Assembly (NCBI GenBank): GCA_016716465.1
Contig: JADJWH010000001.1
Coordinates: 1,240,001 to 1,304,000 of the forward strand
DNA from: Gammaproteobacteria bacterium
GTDB lineage: Bacteria; Pseudomonadota; Gammaproteobacteria; SZUA-140
Length of the DNA stretch: 64,000 nucleotides
Direction: 5' to 3'
Of this stretch, positions 39,105 to 47,727 are shown piece by piece. The notes below the pieces were generated by a model. It was not told where the DNA came from. It worked only from the letters and a program-made list of their open reading frames with translations, and ran no database searches. The position numbers were made by a program, and so were the translations under genes. The number at the start of each line of letters is the position of its first letter. Positions within the stretch are counted from its first letter, which is position 1.

Positions 39105-39527
39105 TTAAAGATCATCGCCGCTGCTGAACGCGGCCCTGATCTGGTCCTCGGTAAACCCGCGATAACGCAAAAAACGCGCCTGCCGGGCGCGTTCCGCCAC
39201 ACCCGCCGGGGCCTCGTCACCGAAGCGCTTGCGCCTCGCGTCACGCGCGACCCCGACCCATGTCCACTCCCGCTGATCGACGTAGGCCGCGATCAAGGCC
39301 GCCGGCACCGCGCGCTCGCGCAGTTCGGCGCTGATACGCAGCGGCCCCTGGCCGCGCAGCCGGCGCCCGTGCACGAAGGCCTCGACGAAGCGCTCGTCGC
39401 TCAACAGGCCTTCGTCGAGCAGACGCCCGAGCTGGAGATCGACCGCTTCTTCGTCCTCGAACCCCCTGGCGCGCAGCTTGGTGCGCAGCTCGCCGGTCGA
39501 GTGCTCGCGCCGCGCCAGCAGATCCAT
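39105..39527 (-). CDS. recX: RecX, regulator of RecA
   Basis: A 140-residue, three-repeat helical protein (each repeat about 45 residues, e.g. LLDEGLLSDERFVEAFVHGR and YRGFTEDQIRAAF). It matches RecX in length and in its location directly behind recA. It binds RecA filaments and limits strand exchange. The start MDLLARREHSTGELRTKL is in the expected place. The gap to recA is 47 bases. Confidence 0.9.
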   Translation of the reverse strand: MDLLARREHSTGELRTKLRARGFEDEEAVDLQLGRLLDEGLLSDERFVEAFVHGRRLRGQGPLRISAELRERAVPAALIAAYVDQREWTWVGVARDARRKRFGDEAPAGVAERARQARFLRYRGFTEDQIRAAFSSGDDL

Positions 39528-39574
39528 GGCGCGGCGGCGGATCTCCGTCCCCGGTTCGCGTGGGCGCTTCGCTG

Positions 39575-40621
<1,047 letters not shown>

Positions 40622-40764
40622 TGTCTCCCCCTGCTGTTCCGAGTGAATCGGCAATCCCTTGCGCGATCGTCCTTGCGTGAAACCTGGCGCCGGGATTATC
40701 CCATAGAATGCCCGCGCGCGAACACCCCGCGACCCGGCGCGGCGCGCGTCTCGCGCTCACCGGA

Positions 40765-41343
40765 TCAGGGGCTCTCCCGCCGCAACGGCCAGCAGCCCCG
40801 CTCCAGGTAGGCACGGCGGTTCGCGGCGGGAACCGACTCCAGCAGCGAGTAGCGCGTGACCTCCCAGGACAGGGGCTCGATCCTGTCCACCCGCGGTGGT
40901 CGCGTGACCTTCCGGGCCAACGTGATATGTGGGAGATAAGGCCTTGTTTCCTCCGGACCTCCAGCCGCCATCACCGCCGCGCGCAGACGTCCGACCAGGG
41001 CGTACAAGGCCGGCGGGGTCTCGCGCGGTCCCAGCCACAGGATGCGGGGACGCGGCCAATAGCCCACCCGTTCCAGGGAGAGCGTGAAGGCATCACCCGG
41101 AACACCGGCCACGGCGCGCTCGATGGCGGCGGCGCGCGCGGTCTCGACATCGCCGATGAAGACCAGCGTGACGTGCAGGTTGGCAACCGGCTCGGGACGC
41201 CCGTCGCGGAGTCGCAGACCCGCCTTCAGCCGCTCGCGCAGACGGTCGCGCACGTCCGCCTCGGGCCACAGGGCGAGAAACAGCCGGCGCAGGCCTGCCC
41301 GCGGGGCGCCGCCGTCAGAGTTTCCCGCGCCGCTGTCCGACAA
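40765..41343 (-). CDS. thpR: RNA 2',3'-cyclic phosphodiesterase ThpR (LigT)
   Basis: A 192-residue 2H phosphoesterase with both catalytic tetrapeptides: HVTL (about residue 57) and HITL (about 140). The N-terminus has RRLFLALWPEADVR typical of LigT/ThpR. It hydrolyses or ligates 2',5' or 2',3'-cyclic RNA ends. Its start overlaps the pncC stop by 29 bases, so the exact start may be later. The first 18 residues are low complexity and may not belong. It is encoded between pncC and recA. Confidence 0.88.
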   Translation of the reverse strand: MSDSGAGNSDGGAPRAGLRRLFLALWPEADVRDRLRERLKAGLRLRDGRPEPVANLHVTLVFIGDVETARAAAIERAVAGVPGDAFTLSLERVGYWPRPRILWLGPRETPPALYALVGRLRAAVMAAGGPEETRPYLPHITLARKVTRPPRVDRIEPLSWEVTRYSLLESVPAANRRAYLERGCWPLRRESP

Positions 41344-41818
41344 TCTCGATCACCCCCGCGAGCGCCGCCGCCACCGCCTGGCGCCGCACGGCGGCACGGT
41401 CGCCAGGGAAATGCCGGGTCTCACTGCGCGCCAGCAGACCCGCGCCGTCCCAGGCCAGACAGACCGTACCAATCGGCTTTTCCGCGCTGCCGCCATCCGG
41501 CCCGGCGATACCGCTGACCGCGACGGCCACCTGGGCGGCGCTGTGTCTGAGCGCGCCCGCCGCCATCTCGCGCACCGTGGCCTCGCTCACCGCGCCGTGC
41601 GCGGCCAGCGTGGCCTCGCGCACGCCGAGCAGGTCGTGCTTGGCGGCGTTGCTGTAGGTGACGAAGCCGCGCTCGAACCAGCCGGAACTGCCCGGCACGG
41701 AGGTCACCGCAGCGGCGATACCGCCTCCGGTACACGATTCCGCCGTGGCGAGCATGTATCCATGGCCGCCCAGCGCGACGCCGACGCGCTGGGCCAGACG
41801 TTCGATTTCCACATCCAT
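41315..41818 (-). CDS. pncC: Nicotinamide-nucleotide amidase PncC (CinA C-terminal domain)
   Basis: A 167-residue single-domain CinA_C protein with the catalytic ATAESCTGG (Ser/Cys near 29) and AVSGIAGPDGG. It deamidates NMN to nicotinate mononucleotide in pyridine nucleotide salvage. The N-terminal MoCF-like domain of full CinA is absent, as in gammaproteobacterial PncC. The position upstream of recA is conserved. Cytoplasmic. Confidence 0.93.
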   Translation of the reverse strand: MDVEIERLAQRVGVALGGHGYMLATAESCTGGGIAAAVTSVPGSSGWFERGFVTYSNAAKHDLLGVREATLAAHGAVSEATVREMAAGALRHSAAQVAVAVSGIAGPDGGSAEKPIGTVCLAWDGAGLLARSETRHFPGDRAAVRRQAVAAALAGVIEIVGQRRGKL

Positions 41819-41910
41819 CGTGCGCCCTCCGTGCCGGGCTTTTTATCCCGGCGTTATCCGGTATAGTAGCGTGCCTGTCGGCCCCACGACACAACCCTCA
41901 AGGCCCGGAA

Positions 41911-42804
41911 TTGTTACATACGTTTCTTGGATTCATTGCGACACTGCTGATCTACCTGCTGCCGCATCATGCCTGTGCCCGGCTGATGTACCGTCTGGCG
42001 CGCGTGCGCGTTATCCCGATTAAAAATACCCTGATCCGGCGCTTCATCGCCCGCTACCGGGTCGACATGACCGAGGCCCTGCAACCGGACCCGACCGCCT
42101 ACCCGGATTTCAACGCCTTTTTCACCCGTGCCCTCGCCCCGGGCGCGCGGACGGTTGTCTCCGGCGCCGGCGAGATCGCCTGCCCCGCCGACGGCGCGGT
42201 CAGCCAGGCGGGCAGGATCGAGCGGGGGCGTCTGCTGCAGGCCAAGGGCATCGAGTACACACTGGAATCCCTGCTCGGGGGCGATGGAGAACTGGCGGAC
42301 CGGTTTCTGGGCGGGAGCTTCGCCACCGTCTATCTGTCCCCGCGTGACTACCATCGCGTTCATATGCCGTTCGCGGGCGTCCTCGCGGACATGCGCTACA
42401 TCCCCGGACGCCTGTTCAGCGTGAACGATTATTCCACCCGCCACGTCCGCAGCCTGTTCGCGCGCAATGAACGTCTCATCACCGTATTCGAAACCGGGGC
42501 GGGTCCGATGGCGATGATCCTGGTGGGGGCGTTTTTCGTCGCCGGCATCGAAACCGTCTGGACCGGCGCGGTCTCCCGCGAGCGACCGCGCGGGTATTGG
42601 CAGCGCCCGTCCTCGGGCCGTCCGGTGAACATCGAACTCGAGCGCGGCGAAGAGATGGGCCGCTTCAATATGGGCTCGACCGTCATCGTGCTGTTTGGAC
42701 CGGAGCGGGTACGCTGGGCTGACACCCTCGTCCCGGGCGCGAAGGTGAGGATGGGGGAGTTGATGGGAACCATAAAAAACACAGGACTAAGTGCTGAGGA
42801 CTAA
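41911..42804 (+). CDS. psd: Phosphatidylserine decarboxylase proenzyme
   Basis: A 297-residue proenzyme starting at TTG (LHTFLGFIATLLIYLLPHH gives an N-terminal membrane segment). Core motifs include YLSPRDYHRVHMPF and the autocleavage site FNMGST, where Ser becomes the pyruvoyl group (usual form LGST). It converts phosphatidylserine to phosphatidylethanolamine at the inner membrane. Its last codons and stop lie inside an inverted repeat shared with the end of epmA. No good ATG exists nearby, so TTG is accepted. Confidence 0.92.
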   Translation: MLHTFLGFIATLLIYLLPHHACARLMYRLARVRVIPIKNTLIRRFIARYRVDMTEALQPDPTAYPDFNAFFTRALAPGARTVVSGAGEIACPADGAVSQAGRIERGRLLQAKGIEYTLESLLGGDGELADRFLGGSFATVYLSPRDYHRVHMPFAGVLADMRYIPGRLFSVNDYSTRHVRSLFARNERLITVFETGAGPMAMILVGAFFVAGIETVWTGAVSRERPRGYWQRPSSGRPVNIELERGEEMGRFNMGSTVIVLFGPERVRWADTLVPGAKVRMGELMGTIKNTGLSAED

Positions 42805-42960
42805 GGACTAAGTTTAAAGAATAGAAAACGCGGCACAGGCCGTCCGTCCGGATACACCTGTAGGCTGGGCTGAATGCAATGAAGCCCAACGTTACCGGAT
42901 GGCGATGTTGGGCTTCGCATAGCTCAGCCCAACCTACAATACTCAGCTCTTAGTCCTAAG
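42783..42960. repeat. Nested inverted repeat between psd and epmA
   Basis: Inner arms at 42859-42890 and 42907-42938 begin TGTAGG(C/T)TGGGCTGA and carry GAAGCCCAAC, imperfectly complementary over about 32 bases. Outer arms GGACTAAGTGCTGAG (42784-42798) and the complement of GGACTAAGAGCTGAG (42942-42956) add a second level with one mismatch. GGACTAAG occurs three times in the left arm. The stop codons of both convergent genes fall in the outer arms, so the structure may serve as a bidirectional terminator. The inner type resembles dispersed gammaproteobacterial GTTGGGCTTC repeats. Confidence 0.75.
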
Positions 42961-43951
42961 CTTTATCCAGCGGAAACGCCACCACCTCGCCGATCGATTT
43001 TGCGCCCAGCGCGGCCATGAGCAGGCGGTCGACGCCGAGGGCAACGCCGGCGCAGTCGGGCAAGCCGTGCGCGAGCGCGGCGAGCAGGCGCTCATCCGGC
43101 GTCACGTCCGGCAGCCCTGCGCGCCGGCGGCGTTCCCGGTCATGCGCGAAGCGGATGCGCTGTTCCGCCGGATCGCCGAGTTCGTGATACCCGTTGGCGA
43201 TCTCCATGCCGTCGATATACAGCTCGAAACGCTCGGCGACCGGACAGGGACCGGGGCGGATGCGCGCCAGCGCGGCCTGGCCGGGCGGATAGTCGTGGAC
43301 GAAACACGGCGTCCCGGCGCCCAGTCCGGGCTCGATGAAATGGGTCAGCAGCAGATCGAGCCAGGCATCCGGCCCGGCGAGAGGCAGCTCCGCGCTGCGC
43401 GGCAGGCCGTGCCGGCGCGCGCAATCGCGCAGTGCGTCCTCGGAAACCTCGAACGGATCGATCCCGAGGCGGCGCCGGAACAGTTCGCGGTAGCTCACCC
43501 GCTCGAAGCGCCCCGTCAGACCCAGCACCTGCGTCGCCAGCGCCTCGACCTCGCCCATCAGCGCGGACAGGTCGAAACCCGGCCGGTACCACTCGAGCAG
43601 GGTGAACTCGGGATTATGCAGCCGCCCGGCCTCGCCGTCGCGATAGGCCTTGCCCATCTGGTAGATCGGGCCGCTGCCCGCGGCCAGCAGGCGCTTCATG
43701 GCGAACTCGGGGGAAGTCTGCAGGTACAAGGGGCGCCCGGCGGGAAACCCCGGACCGGTATAGCGGGATTGCAGGCTGCTCAGATGGGGATCGGTGACGG
43801 CGACGCCCGCCAGGGTCGGCGTCTCCACCTCCAGCACGCCGCGCGCCGCGAAGAACTCGCGTATCCGCGCCAGCAGCGCCGCGCGGACCCTCAGATTCTC
43901 CAGCGGCGCGCTGGGCCACCAGTCGACAGATGCGTCGGAGACAGATTTCAA
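42956..43951 (-). CDS. epmA: EF-P lysine ligase EpmA (PoxA/GenX)
   Basis: A 331-residue class II LysRS-like enzyme without an anticodon-binding domain. Motif 2 region EFTLLEWYR and motif 3 GVALGVDRLLMAALG are present. It attaches (R)-beta-lysine to Lys34 of EF-P. The only plausible start is a TTG at 43951 within a 25-bp palindromic repeat, giving MKSVSDASVDWWPSAPLEN. The homologous part begins about 6 residues later, so the repeat appears to have replaced the native start region. efp is 109 bases upstream and epmB lies beyond it, completing the modification pathway. Confidence 0.92.
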   Translation of the reverse strand: MKSVSDASVDWWPSAPLENLRVRAALLARIREFFAARGVLEVETPTLAGVAVTDPHLSSLQSRYTGPGFPAGRPLYLQTSPEFAMKRLLAAGSGPIYQMGKAYRDGEAGRLHNPEFTLLEWYRPGFDLSALMGEVEALATQVLGLTGRFERVSYRELFRRRLGIDPFEVSEDALRDCARRHGLPRSAELPLAGPDAWLDLLLTHFIEPGLGAGTPCFVHDYPPGQAALARIRPGPCPVAERFELYIDGMEIANGYHELGDPAEQRIRFAHDRERRRRAGLPDVTPDERLLAALAHGLPDCAGVALGVDRLLMAALGAKSIGEVVAFPLDKA

Positions 43952-44044
43952 ATCCGTCCCCTTCCGACATTGGGTTCGGGGACATATTTTAAATCTGCCC
44001 CCTTGTCCTCCGCAGTATCGGGGACAGACTTGAAGTCTGTCCCC
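43937..44044. repeat. Three REP-like palindromes between efp and epmA
   Basis: Units at 43937-43961, 43978-44002 and 44020-44044, each about 25 bases of the form GGGGACAGAYTT followed by its complement, with small variations (GGAGAC, GGGGACATAT). The first overlaps the epmA start codon. They belong to the same family as those at 45.9, 46.6, 50.0 and 57.3 kb. Confidence 0.85.
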
Positions 44045-44060
44045 TTGGGCGATATCGACA

Positions 44061-44630
44061 TCAAGTCTTCACGCGGGAGACATACTCGCCGGTGCGGGTG
44101 TCCACCTTGATCGTCTCGCCCTGATTGACGAACAGCGGCACGCGCACCACCGCGCCGGTCTCCAGCGTCGCCGGCTTGCCGCCGCCGCCCGAGGTGTCGC
44201 CGCGCACGCCGGGATCGGTCTCGGTGATGACGAGTTCGACGAAGTTGGGTGGCGTCACCGCCAGCGGCGAGTCGTTCCACAGCGTGATGATGCAGGTCTC
44301 CTGGCCCTTGAGCCACTGCGCCGAGTCGCCCAGCGCGGCCTGCGGCACCATGTACTGCTCAAAGTTTTCCGGCACCATGAAGTGCCAGAACTCGCCGTCG
44401 TTGTAGAGATACTGCATCTCCGTGTCCATCACGTCGGCGCCCTCCAGCGTCTCACCCGACTTGTAGGTGCGCTCGTTGACACGACCGGTCTTGAGGTTGC
44501 GGTACTTGACGCGGGTGAAGGCCTGGCCCTTGCCGGGCTTGACGAAATCGAGGTCGACGATGTTGCAGGGATCGTTGTCGATCATGACCTTGAGGCCGTT
44601 CTTGAACTCGTTGGTGCCGTAGACTGCCAT
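44061..44630 (-). CDS. efp: Translation elongation factor P
   Basis: A 189-residue EF-P with three OB-like domains. Domain I carries the modified Lys34 in the loop VKPGKGQ. The ending GEYVSRVK matches the C-terminal signature. It relieves ribosome stalling at polyproline once beta-lysylated by EpmA/EpmB, which are encoded on either side. Start [12 protein letters not shown] is conserved in type. Transcribed leftward toward epmA. Confidence 0.97.
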   Translation of the reverse strand: MAVYGTNEFKNGLKVMIDNDPCNIVDLDFVKPGKGQAFTRVKYRNLKTGRVNERTYKSGETLEGADVMDTEMQYLYNDGEFWHFMVPENFEQYMVPQAALGDSAQWLKGQETCIITLWNDSPLAVTPPNFVELVITETDPGVRGDTSGGGGKPATLETGAVVRVPLFVNQGETIKVDTRTGEYVSRVKT

Positions 44631-44766
44631 TGTCGTTTCCCAGTGGTTGTATAGAATTCGTATGATCCGCCCGCAGGCCGGCGCTTACCCAGCCGCCGCG
44701 GAATCGCCTACAATGTCAGGCGCACGAACGGTGCGTAACCCCGCGACTTCCGCATGAAGTCCCCGC

Positions 44767-44798
44767 GGGGGGGGGGCCGGGGGGGGGGGGGGGGGGGG
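44767..44798 (+). other. G-homopolymer tract, probable sequencing noise
   Basis: Ten G, CC, then about twenty G lie between efp and epmB. Such a run is untypical of the region and resembles the low-quality stretch at 45,968-46,605. The true length is doubtful. Confidence 0.6.
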
Positions 44799-44859
44799 AT
44801 CGCCCGCGCCTGTGCGGGAATGGCGGATTTGGCCAAAGGCGCCTTTTAATAAGGGCATT

Positions 44860-45864
44860 ATGATAGCGCGAACTCCCCTTTCATGGCAGTCCGACGGCTG
44901 GCAGCAGGAACTGGCCGCCGGTTATCGCCGCCCGGCGGAGCTGCTGGCCGCGCTCGAGATCGCGCCCGAACGCATCGGCGGTGGCGTCGATTTCGACAGC
45001 CCGTTTCCGATGCGCGTGCCGCGCGCCTATGCCCGGCGCATGCGGCGCGGCGACCCGACCGACCCGCTGCTGCGCCAGGTACTTCCCCTTGCCGATGAAC
45101 GTCAGCCCGCGCCGGGGTTCTCCGCCGACCCGGTCGGTGACCACGCGGCCCGGCGCGGCGCCGGCGTGCTGCACAAATACCGTGGCCGCGCCCTGCTGAT
45201 CACCACCGGCGCCTGCGCCGTCCACTGCCGCTACTGCTTCCGCCGGCACTTCCCCTATACCGAGGAACACGCCGCCGACAATGAATGGCAGGACGCGGTG
45301 AGCGTCATCGCCGGCGACGGCTCGCTGCGCGAGGTCATCCTGAGTGGCGGCGACCCGCTGTCACTGACCACGCCGCGCCTCGCGCGGCTGGTGCACAGGC
45401 TGGAGGCGATACCGCATGTGAGCCGGCTGCGCCTCCATACCCGCCTGCCTATCGTGCTCCCCTCCCGTGTCGAGGACGGCCTGCTCGAGCTGCTCGCGCG
45501 CGGCCGGCTGAAGCCGGTGATGGTCGTGCACGCCAACCATCTCAATGAGATCGACGATGATGTGGGCGCAGCGCTGGCCCGACTCGCCGCCGCCGGCATC
45601 ACGCTGTTCAACCAGTCCGTGCTGCTGCACGGCGTCAACGACGATGCGGCCGTACTTGCGGAACTGAGCGAAGCCTTATTCGAGGCCGGCGTGACGCCCT
45701 ACTATCTGCACCTGCTCGACCGCGTGCAGGGCGCCGCGCATTTCGAGGTGGACATCGATACCGCGCGCGCGCTGCACCGGCAGTTGCGCGAGAACCTGCC
45801 GGGCTATCTGGTGCCGCGGCTGGTGGAGGAAGTGGCCGGCGAGCCGTTCAAGCGACCGGTTTAA
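44860..45864 (+). CDS. epmB: EpmB, EF-P (R)-beta-lysine-forming lysine 2,3-aminomutase
   Basis: A 334-residue radical-SAM/PLP enzyme of the KamA family. The radical-SAM cysteines are in CAVHCRYCFRRHFPY (C-x3-C-x2-C), the Gly-rich SAM motif is LSGGDPLSL, and the PLP-lysine is expected in the C-terminal part. It makes (R)-beta-lysine for EpmA. The start at MIARTPLSW has AAGGG about 4 bases upstream. An upstream in-frame start lacks support. It is divergent from efp across the G-run region. Confidence 0.93.
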   Translation: MIARTPLSWQSDGWQQELAAGYRRPAELLAALEIAPERIGGGVDFDSPFPMRVPRAYARRMRRGDPTDPLLRQVLPLADERQPAPGFSADPVGDHAARRGAGVLHKYRGRALLITTGACAVHCRYCFRRHFPYTEEHAADNEWQDAVSVIAGDGSLREVILSGGDPLSLTTPRLARLVHRLEAIPHVSRLRLHTRLPIVLPSRVEDGLLELLARGRLKPVMVVHANHLNEIDDDVGAALARLAAAGITLFNQSVLLHGVNDDAAVLAELSEALFEAGVTPYYLHLLDRVQGAAHFEVDIDTARALHRQLRENLPGYLVPRLVEEVAGEPFKRPV

Positions 45865-45869
45865 AACCC

Positions 45870-45895
45870 GGGGACGGATTGTGAAATCCGTCCCC
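45870..45895. repeat. REP-like palindrome after epmB
   Basis: A 26-base palindrome GGGGACGGATTGT/GAAATCCGTCCCC 5 bases after the epmB stop. It may act as the 3' end of the transcript. It belongs to the same family as the units near efp. Confidence 0.85.
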
Positions 45896-45967
45896 TCCTA
45901 CAGTAGACCGGATGCAGAGCAGCGGAATACGGGACAACGCCGTTGAATCCCCGTCGCCGAAGGAGAT

Positions 45968-46605
45968 CCACAAAGAAAAGGGGGGGGGGGGGGCCGGCCG
46001 GGCCCGGGGAGCCCCCGCAGCCGGGGGGACGCGCGCCCCGCCCGCGCCCCCCCGCGGGGGGGGCGGGGCCCCCCCCGGGAGGGAGGAAGGGGGAGCGGCC
46101 AGAGCGCCCGGGGCGGCCCCCCCCGGCACCCCCGGCCAGCCCCCAGCCGGCGGGCGGGCAGGACCGCCCGGGGGCGCCCCGCCGCCCCCGGGGGCCCCGC
46201 GGCGGCGGGACCCCGCAAAAAACCAGGGAGGGGCCCCCAACAAACCCCCAGGCCACGCACAAACGGCGGCAAACCCCGCCGGGCCGGGGGGGGAGGGCCG
46301 CGGGAAGGGGAAAAACAGAAAGGGGGGGGGACGCGAGGCGCCGGGGCGCAACGCCCCGGCAAAAAAAACGGCGGGGGGGGGGGGACCAAAAAGAAGGACC
46401 GCCAACCCCCCCCCCCCCCCCGCGGCGGGGAGAGGGGGGAGACGCCCCACCACCGACCCACGGGGGGGCGGGGGGGGGGCGGAGAGAAACGGAAGGGGGG
46501 GCCGGGAAAAGAACGCGACGGGAAAAAAAAAAAAAAGGGGGGGGCGCCGGAGGAGGGGAAAAACGCCGGGGGGGGGAGGGAGGAGGAGGGGAGCAACAAA
46601 GAAAG
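45968..46605. other. 638 bases without any T on the + strand
   Basis: From the base after the T at 45967 to the one before the T at 46606 the sequence is only G, C and A, dominated by long G and C runs. Translations in any frame are low-complexity Pro/Gly/Arg/Ala. No gene or known repeat is recognisable. This most likely reflects failed base calling (a lost T signal) across a gap between the two convergent genes epmB and htpX, so neither length nor content should be trusted. Confidence 0.9.
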
Positions 46606-46638
46606 TTCTTCCCCTCTTGCAGTGGTAAAAAACAAAAT

Positions 46639-46721
46639 GGGGACAGATTTCTGATCTGTCCCCACTTCCATTCACTTCCTCTGCTGACTCACAATCGGGG
46701 ACGGATTTGAAATCCGTCCCC
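46639..46721. repeat. Two REP-like palindromes downstream of htpX
   Basis: Units at 46639-46663 (GGGGACAGATTT, C, complement variant) and 46697-46721 (GGGGACGGATTTG/AAATCCGTCCCC), the second ending 10 bases from the htpX stop. With 45870-45895 they flank the T-less segment between convergent genes. Confidence 0.85.
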
Positions 46722-46731
46722 TCTTTTGGCG

Positions 46732-47637
46732 TTACGCCTCGCTCCTCACACCCGTCACTTCCATCGACTTCAGCGCGGCGATGCGCTCTTCCAGCGGCGG
46801 GTGGCTCATGAACAGGCGCTTGAGGCCGTGGCCGATGCCGCCCGAGATGCCGAAGGCGGCGAGCTGATCGGGCAGCGGCTGCGGCATGCGCTGCTTCAGG
46901 CGCTCCAGCGCGGCGATCATCTTCTGGCGGCCGGCGAGCGTGGCGCCGCCCTGGTCGGCGCGGAATTCACGCTGGCGGCTGAACCACATCACGATGATGG
47001 AGGCGAGTACGCCCAGCACCAGCTCGGCGACGATCGCGGTGACCCAGAAGGCCGGGCCGTGGCCGCGCTCGGTCTTGAACACCACGCGGTCGACCAGGTG
47101 GCCGATCACGCGCGACAGGAAGATCACGAAGGTGTTGACCACGCCCTGGATCAGCGCCAGCGTGATCATGTCGCCGTTGGCGACGTGGCTGACCTCATGG
47201 CCCAGCACGGCCTCGGCCTCGTCGCGGCTCATCGAGCGCAACAGGCCGGTGCTGACGGCGACCAGGGCCTTGTTGCGGCTCGCGCCGGTCGCGAAGGCGT
47301 TAACGTCGGGGGAGTCATAGATTGCCACCTCGGGCATGCCGATGCCGGCCTGCCGCGCCTGGCGCTGCACGGTCGCCACCAGCCACTGCTCGGCCTCGTT
47401 GGCCGGGCGCTCGATGACGCGCGCGCCGGTGAAACGCTTGGCGGTCCATTTGGACATGGCCAGGGACAGGAACGAACCGCCCATGCCGAATACCGCGGCG
47501 AAGATCAGCAGCGAATTCAGGTTCAGATCGACACCCTGCTGGTCCAGGATGCTCTCGACGCCGAGCACGCGCAGCGAGATGCTGAGCACGATCATGATGG
47601 CCAGGTTTGTGGCCAGAAACAACAGGATACGCTTCAT
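46732..47637 (-). CDS. htpX: Protease HtpX
   Basis: A 301-residue inner-membrane M48 metalloprotease: TM helices at about 5-23 and 40-60, zinc site HEVSH at 147-151, two further TM helices (about 155-180, 190-215), then the third ligand region [13 protein letters not shown]. The length fits HtpX of proteobacteria. It degrades misfolded membrane proteins, with the active site facing the cytoplasm. The start is after an AAGGA box. Confidence 0.95.
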   Translation of the reverse strand: MKRILLFLATNLAIMIVLSISLRVLGVESILDQQGVDLNLNSLLIFAAVFGMGGSFLSLAMSKWTAKRFTGARVIERPANEAEQWLVATVQRQARQAGIGMPEVAIYDSPDVNAFATGASRNKALVAVSTGLLRSMSRDEAEAVLGHEVSHVANGDMITLALIQGVVNTFVIFLSRVIGHLVDRVVFKTERGHGPAFWVTAIVAELVLGVLASIIVMWFSRQREFRADQGGATLAGRQKMIAALERLKQRMPQPLPDQLAAFGISGGIGHGLKRLFMSHPPLEERIAALKSMEVTGVRSEA

Positions 47638-47727
47638 TCCTTCCTCGTTAATTCAAATATAACCAAGTGGTTACGACGCTAATCATGGTGGCGCGCCGAC
47701 GAAAATCAAGTCGCCGGCGCCGCCGCC

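Noticed and set aside
37391..39127. 578-codon frame antisense to alaS
   Set aside because: Shadow of a well-conserved synthetase.
43937..44044. Possible CRISPR array because of repeated short units
   Set aside because: The units are palindromes with irregular spacing, no constant spacers and no cas genes.
45848..46675. Long Pro/Gly/Arg-rich frames in several registers over the T-less segment
   Set aside because: No stop codons arise because T is missing. The translations are artefacts of unreliable sequence.
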